Source of the DNA: Clostridiales bacterium | GTDB lineage: Bacteria; Bacillota; Clostridia; Oscillospirales; Oscillospiraceae | Direction: 5' to 3' | Length of the DNA stretch: 10,470 nucleotides | NCBI GenBank assembly: GCA_009774055.1 | Contig: VSNB01000103.1 | Coordinates: 1 to 10,470, forward strand | In this document: positions 7,041 through 10,470 of the stretch, piece by piece | Layout of the letters: each line of letters opens with the position of its first letter | Numbering within the stretch: the stretch's first letter is position 1 | Notes under the pieces: model-generated | The model's database searches: none | What the model saw: only the letters and a program-made list of their open reading frames with translations | Told to the model about the DNA's origin: nothing | Translations under genes and position numbers: made by a program

Positions 7041-7207
7041 AATACGCCCGCCTTTCTGTTTTCCCGTTGGGTTTTCCTCCCATAGTGAACCAGGCGGAAA
7101 AGGGCTTCCTTGGCCACTATGAAGCGTAAATCAAGGCCGCGCCTGCGGCCTCCTGCGGCGATGCGCCGCCCCGGGGTTCCAAGGGACCGACGCGATCCCT
7201 TGGCGTT
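7041..7207 (-). promoter_or_regulatory. Highly structured glsA 5' leader
   Basis: From the predicted start near 7207 to the glsA ATG the minus strand holds four hairpins in series: CCAAGGGA/TCCCTTGG (7203-7196/7186-7179, 9-base loop), GCGGCG/CGCCGC (7169-7164/7160-7155), GGCCGC/GCGGCC (7150-7145/7140-7135), and a long imperfect one closed by CATAGTG/CACTATG (7121-7115/7087-7081). GTAAA (7210-7206) and TTTAC (7130-7126) could close the first three into a multibranch junction, although the predicted start would cut into the first of these strands. A GGGAGG follows the last hairpin but has no start codon in reach. I recognise no known riboswitch family. It could be a regulatory leader or simply a GC-rich hairpin cluster. 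Confidence 0.5.
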
Positions 7208-7213
7208 TACCTG

Positions 7214-7242
7214 ACTATAGCACAGATGTGCCGCCGCCGCAA
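7214..7242 (-). promoter_or_regulatory. glsA promoter
   Basis: Minus strand: -10 TATAGT (7219-7214) preceded by TGC (extended -10), a 17-bp spacer, and a weak -35 TTGCGG (7242-7237). The predicted start is near 7207. It is divergent from the zapA promoter about 40 bases away. Confidence 0.65.
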
Positions 7243-7282
7243 GAGCTTTGGCAAAATCCTCCGCCGGGAGGCAAAATCCCGA

Positions 7283-7310
7283 TTGCTTTTCCTGGAAAAT
7301 CTGCTATACT
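7283..7310 (+). promoter_or_regulatory. zapA-U32 promoter
   Basis: -35 TTGCTT (7283-7288), a 16-bp spacer, and -10 TATACT (7305-7310) preceded by TGC (extended -10). The predicted start is near 7317, about 40 bases before zapA. It should drive zapA and the coupled U32 gene. Confidence 0.75.
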
Positions 7311-7356
7311 AATAAGATGTATGCTTGTACTTTTGGGGAGAAGGAGCGAGATGAAG

Positions 7357-7671
7357 ATGGCGAATAAAATCACGGTGACAATCAGCGGCACGGACTACAC
7401 CCTGATGAGCGAGGACAGCCCCTCCTACATGCAGAAGGTAGCCGGACTGGTGGACGAGAAAATGACCGACATCATGGCACCCGGCCGGGTCAGCCGTATG
7501 GACGCGGCGGTGCTGGCCGCCGCCAATCTGGCCGACGAGCTCCTCAAGCAGCAGGCCGCCGCGGAAAATCTCCGCCGCCAGCTCAAGGGCTATCTGGACG
7601 AGGCCAACAAGGCCAAGGCGGAGCTGGGCGAATGCAAGCGGCAGCTGCTGAAGCTCCAGCAGAAGAAGTGA
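7357..7671 (+). CDS. zapA: Cell division protein ZapA
   Basis: ZapA binds and cross-links FtsZ filaments in the cytoplasm and helps assemble the division ring. This protein is 104 residues: an N-terminal ZapA domain (KITVTISGTDYTLMSEDS, then YMQKVAGLVDEKM), the central MDAAVLAAANLADELLK helix, and a C-terminal coiled coil from about 65 to the end, rich in Lys, Glu and Leu. Two starts are possible: ATG 7351 (4 bases after AGGAG 7342-7346) and ATG 7357 (10 bases after). I chose 7357 because MANKITVT resembles family N-termini; 7351 would add two residues. A much earlier in-frame ATG at 7228 is rejected because it precedes the promoter. Its stop TGA shares a base with the next gene's ATG (TGATG). 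Confidence 0.9.
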   Translation: MANKITVTISGTDYTLMSEDSPSYMQKVAGLVDEKMTDIMAPGRVSRMDAAVLAAANLADELLKQQAAAENLRRQLKGYLDEANKAKAELGECKRQLLKLQQKK

Positions 7672-9764
7672 TGGAACTGCTCTCTCCCGCCGGTCGCTGG
7701 GAGGCCATGACCGCCGCCGTCCAGAACGGCGCGGACGCGGTGTACCTCGGCTGCGGCCGGTTCAACGCCCGCCGGGGCGCGGAAAATTTTACCCCGGAGC
7801 AGCTGCCCCAGGCTGCGGCCTACTGCCACCTTCGGGGGGTGAAGGTCTATCTTACGGTGAACACCCTTCTCTCCGACCGGGAGCTGCCCCAGGCGGAGGA
7901 GCTGCTGCGGCTGGCCAGCCGGTGCGGCGTGGACGGGATCATCGTCCAGGACTGGGGCCTGGTGGCCCTGGCAAGGGCCGTAGTCCCCGAACTGCCCCTC
8001 CACGGCTCCACCCAGATGACCGTCCACTCCCTGGCGGGGGCGGAGGAGGCGGCGCGGCTGGGAATGCGGTGCGTGGTCCTGGGCCGGGAGCTGAGCCGGG
8101 AGGACGCGGCGTTCATCTGCGCCCGGAGCCCCATCGCCATCGAGGTCTTTGCCCACGGGGCCCTGTGCATGTGCTGGTCCGGCCAGTGCGCCATGAGCGC
8201 CCTCATCGGCCAGCGCAGCGGCAACCGGGGGGCCTGCGCCCAGCCCTGCCGCCTGCCCTACCGCTTCGACGGCGGGAGGATGGGCCGTCCCCTGAGCCTG
8301 AAGGATGCCAGCCTGGCGGACCATCTGCCGGAGCTGCGGGACATGGGCGTATCCATCCTGAAGCTGGAAGGCCGGATGAAGCGGCCCGAATACGTGGCGG
8401 TGGTCACCCGGATCTACGCCGCCCTTCTGAAGGAAAACCGGAAGCCCACAGCCGGAGAGCGCCGCCAGCTGGAGCTGGCCTTCTCCCGGGAGGGCTTTAC
8501 CGACGGCTACTGGCGGGGCCGCTTAGGCCCGGAAATGTTCGGCTCCCGTCCCGAGGACGCCCCGGACCCCGGGGATCTGTTCCGGGAGGCCAAGGCCGCC
8601 TATGACCGGGAGGACCTGCGGACCGTGCCGGTCCGCTTCTCCGCCGACATCCGCCAGGGCGTTCCCGTCCGGCTGGCCGTCTCCGACGGGGAGGGCCGGG
8701 CATCGGAGGTCCTGGGCCCCGTCCCGGAGCCGGCCCGCAGCCGTCCGCTGGAGGCGGCGGACGTGCGCGCCCGCCTGTCCAAGACCGGCGGGACGGCCTT
8801 CCGCGCGGAAGTGGCGGAGGTCCGGCTGGACCCGGGCCTCTCCCTGCCCGCCAGTGCGGTGAACGCCCTGCGCCGGGACGGGCTGGAGGCCCTGGGCGAG
8901 CTGCGGACCAGGCCGCCGGACCGGCGGGAGCTCCCCGCGCCGCCCTCTCCGGAAGACGCCTGCGCCGCTCCGGAGCCGGCCCTGACCGTCGCCTTGTCCC
9001 GCCCGGAGCAGCTGACGGACGCCCTGCTGGACCTCTCCCCTGCCATTGTCTACCTCCCGGCGGAGCGGATCAAGGAGGTTTCCCTGGCGCCGCACCGGGA
9101 CCGGAATATCGAATTCTCCGTCCTCCTGCCCAGAATCTGCAAGGACAGTGAGCTGCCGGGACTGCGGTCCCTCCTGGAAGCGGCGAAGGCGCAGGGCTGC
9201 GCCTCCCTGTGCGTCCAAAATCTCGGCCAGCTTTCCCTGGGAGAGGAAACCGGCCTGCCCCTGCGGGGGGGCTTTGCCTTGAACGTATTCAACAGCCGCT
9301 CCCTGGCCCAATGCCGGGACTGGGGACTGAAGAGCGCCACGCTGTCCTTCGAGCTGCGCCATGAGCAGATCCGGGACCTGCGCAAGCCCCTGCCCTGCGA
9401 GGCCGTGGTCTACGGCCGCCTGCCGCTGATGCTGACGGAAAACTGTCTGGTATCCAACGCCCTGGCCTGCCAGGCCGGGAACCTCCGCGGCCCCTGTCAG
9501 GCGGGACATACCCTGACGGACCGGCGGGGGGAGCGTTTCCCCATCCTCCCGGTCTTCGGCTGCCGCAGTGAGATTGAAAACGGCAAGGTTTTGTTCCTGG
9601 CGGACAAGCCGGATTACCGCCGGTGCGGCCTGAGCTATGCCAACCTCCGGTTCACCACCGAGAGCCCGGCGGCGTGCGGCCGCGTCCTGGCCCTTTATTC
9701 GGGGCGGGGCGGGGACGTCCCCGGCGACTACACCCGGGGCCTTTTTTACCGGGGTGTAGAATAA
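7671..9764 (+). CDS. U32 peptidase-like protein (RlhA/TrhP type)
   Basis: A U32 family protein of 697 residues. The start MELLSPAGRWEAMTAAVQNGADAVYLG is the family N-terminus. The U32 signature is at about 158-176 (ExFxxGALC...SGQCAMS), followed by GNRGACAQPCR, giving clustered cysteines C166, C168, C173, C189 and C193, likely metal or Fe-S ligands. A variable middle (about 370-500) fits the DUF3656 position, and a second conserved half contains YGRLPLMLTENC (about 581-592) and more cysteines. Although named peptidases, studied relatives TrhP/YegQ and RlhA/YdcP are needed for 5-hydroxylation of tRNA U34 or 23S rRNA C2501; the length with a middle domain is closer to RlhA. The substrate here is not determinable. 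The start follows TGATG overlap with zapA and a weak ribosome site, implying translational coupling. An in-frame ATG at 7632 inside zapA is rejected. Confidence 0.9.
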   Translation: MELLSPAGRWEAMTAAVQNGADAVYLGCGRFNARRGAENFTPEQLPQAAAYCHLRGVKVYLTVNTLLSDRELPQAEELLRLASRCGVDGIIVQDWGLVALARAVVPELPLHGSTQMTVHSLAGAEEAARLGMRCVVLGRELSREDAAFICARSPIAIEVFAHGALCMCWSGQCAMSALIGQRSGNRGACAQPCRLPYRFDGGRMGRPLSLKDASLADHLPELRDMGVSILKLEGRMKRPEYVAVVTRIYAALLKENRKPTAGERRQLELAFSREGFTDGYWRGRLGPEMFGSRPEDAPDPGDLFREAKAAYDREDLRTVPVRFSADIRQGVPVRLAVSDGEGRASEVLGPVPEPARSRPLEAADVRARLSKTGGTAFRAEVAEVRLDPGLSLPASAVNALRRDGLEALGELRTRPPDRRELPAPPSPEDACAAPEPALTVALSRPEQLTDALLDLSPAIVYLPAERIKEVSLAPHRDRNIEFSVLLPRICKDSELPGLRSLLEAAKAQGCASLCVQNLGQLSLGEETGLPLRGGFALNVFNSRSLAQCRDWGLKSATLSFELRHEQIRDLRKPLPCEAVVYGRLPLMLTENCLVSNALACQAGNLRGPCQAGHTLTDRRGERFPILPVFGCRSEIENGKVLFLADKPDYRRCGLSYANLRFTTESPAACGRVLALYSGRGGDVPGDYTRGLFYRGVE

Positions 9765-9769
9765 TTTTT
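9728..9769 (+). terminator. Weak terminator over the U32 gene end
   Basis: CTACACCC (9728-9735) pairs with GGGTGTAG (9752-9759), extendable by GG/CC with one bulge. It is followed by AATAA and then TTTTT (9765-9769). The stem lies in the last codons and the T tract follows the TAA stop at 9762-9764. The five-base gap before the Ts makes strength doubtful, so some transcripts may continue into dut. Confidence 0.45.
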
Positions 9770-9772
9770 GGT

Positions 9773-9799
9773 TTGTATGGTCCGATGAAGATATATACT
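9773..9799 (+). promoter_or_regulatory. Possible dut promoter
   Basis: A good -10 TATACT (9794-9799) has only a poor -35 candidate (TTGTAT, 9773-9778) at a short 15-bp spacing. The 55-base gap is AT-rich compared with its surroundings, which suits a promoter, but the assignment is weak. Confidence 0.35.
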
Positions 9800-9819
9800 G
9801 TCTATAGAGGGAATCACCT

Positions 9820-10266
9820 ATGAAGCTTCAGATCAAACCGCTCTCCGACAAGATCGGGGACAGCATCCCGCTACCCTACTACGCCACCGCCGGCGCGGCG
9901 GCGCTGGACCTTCACGCCTGCATTGATGAGCCGGCGGTCCTGCCGGCGGGCGGGGAGGCGCTGATCCCCACGGGGATCGCCGCCGCCATACCCGAGGGCT
10001 GTGTGGGCGTTCTGGCGGTCCGCAGCAGCATGGGCATCCGCCACGGCGTAGCCATGTCCAACGGCATCGGAGTCATTGACAGCGATTATCGGGGCCCCCT
10101 GCGGGTGGGGCTGCATAATTTCCGGGATACGGAGTATGTGGTGGAGCCGGGCGACCGGATCGCCCAGCTGCTCATTCTTCCCGTCCTCCGTCCGGAGGTT
10201 GAGGTCGTTTCCGAGCTGTCGGAGACAGCTCGGGGAGCTGGCGGATTCGGGTCCACCGGGAGATAA
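9820..10266 (+). CDS. dut: dUTP diphosphatase (dUTPase)
   Basis: This enzyme converts dUTP to dUMP and pyrophosphate, keeping uracil out of DNA and supplying dUMP for thymidylate synthesis; the family works as a trimer. At 148 residues it is complete, with all five motifs in order: AGAAALDLHA (about 24-33), VRSSMGIRHG (67-76), GVIDSDYRG (84-92, with catalytic Asp D87 and the deoxyribose-selecting Tyr Y90), PGDRIAQLLI (110-119), and the flexible C-terminal RGAGGFGSTG (138-147). Motif 1 has Leu where Tyr or another residue is common before Asp, a tolerated position. The ribosome site AGAGGG (9806-9811) is 8 bases from the ATG. Nothing phage-like surrounds it, so this is probably the chromosomal housekeeping enzyme. 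Confidence 0.96.
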   Translation: MKLQIKPLSDKIGDSIPLPYYATAGAAALDLHACIDEPAVLPAGGEALIPTGIAAAIPEGCVGVLAVRSSMGIRHGVAMSNGIGVIDSDYRGPLRVGLHNFRDTEYVVEPGDRIAQLLILPVLRPEVEVVSELSETARGAGGFGSTGR

Positions 10267-10271
10267 TCTTC

Positions 10272-10385
10272 TCTTCGCCGCCGGAGGCGGCGAACGGGAT
10301 TTCATCTGCGGCCCTGCGGGCCGCGACCGCTTCTCTTCTTTCTGGAAGCTCCGGGCTCCCGCGCCCGGACGGCAGCCTACTTTTG
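10272..10385 (-). repeat. Hairpin-rich dispersed repeat, right copy
   Basis: Reverse-complement copy of 34-148, beginning 5 bases after the dut stop. The hairpins are retained: TTCGCCGCC/GGCGGCGAA at 10274-10282/10286-10294, GCGGCCC/GGGCCGC at 10308-10314/10318-10324, and CCGGGC/GCCCGG at 10351-10356/10363-10368. The outer palindrome seen at 15-44 is reduced here to a single arm (GCCTACTTTTG, 10375-10385). No T tract follows the first hairpin, so termination of dut is not assured by it. Confidence 0.85.
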
Positions 10386-10398
10386 GCCCGCGCCAACG

Positions 10399-10470
10399 AT
10401 TATTCATGACCGCATCGAGCGGTCATGAATAATTGATTGTTCGCGGCCACTCGATGTGGCCGTGAACAAT
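10399..10470. repeat. Two adjacent inverted 35-nt hairpins
   Basis: Hairpin 1 (10399-10433) has a perfect 15-bp stem, ATTATTCATGACCGC with its complement, and loop ATCGA. Hairpin 2 (10436-10470) has a 15-bp stem with one G-T wobble (left arm ATTGTTCGCGGCCAC) and loop TCGAT. Read on the minus strand, hairpin 2 has the same length, the same loop ATCGA, and an arm differing from hairpin 1 only by transitions, matched by compensating changes in the other arm. The spacer is TG (10434-10435). The second hairpin ends on the last base of the window, so the element may continue. Confidence 0.85.

Noticed and set aside
7228..7356. N-terminal extension of ZapA from an ATG at 7228
   Set aside because: The extension spans the predicted promoter and its translation is unlike ZapA; good start sites exist at 7351 and 7357.
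8523..9509. 328-codon minus-strand frame opposite the U32 gene
   Set aside because: It is antisense to a well-supported gene and is compositionally biased, with no domain or ribosome site.
9820..10266. dUTPase as a sign of a prophage
   Set aside because: No phage structural, integrase or replication genes are nearby and the gene follows housekeeping genes in the same orientation.
10274..10294. Intrinsic terminator for dut
   Set aside because: The hairpin is strong but no T tract follows on the plus strand, and the same hairpin occurs upstream of ntpA as part of a dispersed repeat.
10399..10470. Start of a CRISPR array
   Set aside because: Only two units are seen, separated by 2 bases, in inverted orientation with diverged stems; there is no spacer-sized unique sequence and no cas gene.

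Overview
The window looks like chromosomal DNA from a high-GC member of the Clostridia (Firmicutes), probably an Oscillospirales-type gut anaerobe. The evidence is a V/A-type ATPase operon, a tRNA-sensing T-box leader, strong Shine-Dalgarno sites, sigma-A-like promoters with extended -10 elements, and strongly GC-ending codons. The order-level placement is inference. No phage, plasmid, transposase, CRISPR, tRNA or rRNA genes are visible.

Layout: (1) Positions 1-191 are non-coding: a perfect palindrome followed by a hairpin-rich repeat. (2) Positions 192-4097, plus strand, hold the 3' part of a V/A-ATPase operon, ntpA-ntpB-ntpD: the catalytic head subunit, the non-catalytic head subunit and the central stalk. 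(3) Positions 4098-4354 are a convergent intergenic region packed with hairpins that probably terminate transcription from both sides. (4) Positions 4355-6072, minus strand, hold a stand-alone TrpB2-type tryptophan synthase beta chain, preceded by a complete T-box leader with a UGG (Trp) specifier, a T-box motif, an intrinsic terminator and an extended -10 promoter. (5) Positions 6123-7242, minus strand, hold a glutaminase (glsA) with its own promoter and an unusually structured leader of about 165 nt. (6) Positions 7283-9764, plus strand, read from a divergent promoter: zapA (cell division) translationally coupled to a U32 peptidase-like, probable RNA-hydroxylation protein with a DUF3656-like middle. 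(7) Positions 9820-10266, plus strand, hold a complete dUTPase. (8) Positions 10267-10470 hold an inverted copy of the left-end repeat, then two adjacent 35-nt hairpins that are inverted, covarying relatives of each other.

The genes are ordinary housekeeping functions: ion-motive energy conversion, tryptophan supply from indole or serine, glutamine breakdown, division, RNA modification and nucleotide-pool hygiene. The unusual content is non-coding: an inverted pair of roughly 115-bp repeats about 10 kb apart with one flipped hairpin loop, a covarying hairpin pair at the right edge, the multi-hairpin glsA leader, and mutually exclusive inverted repeats between ntpD and trpB. I see no convincing new protein system here.
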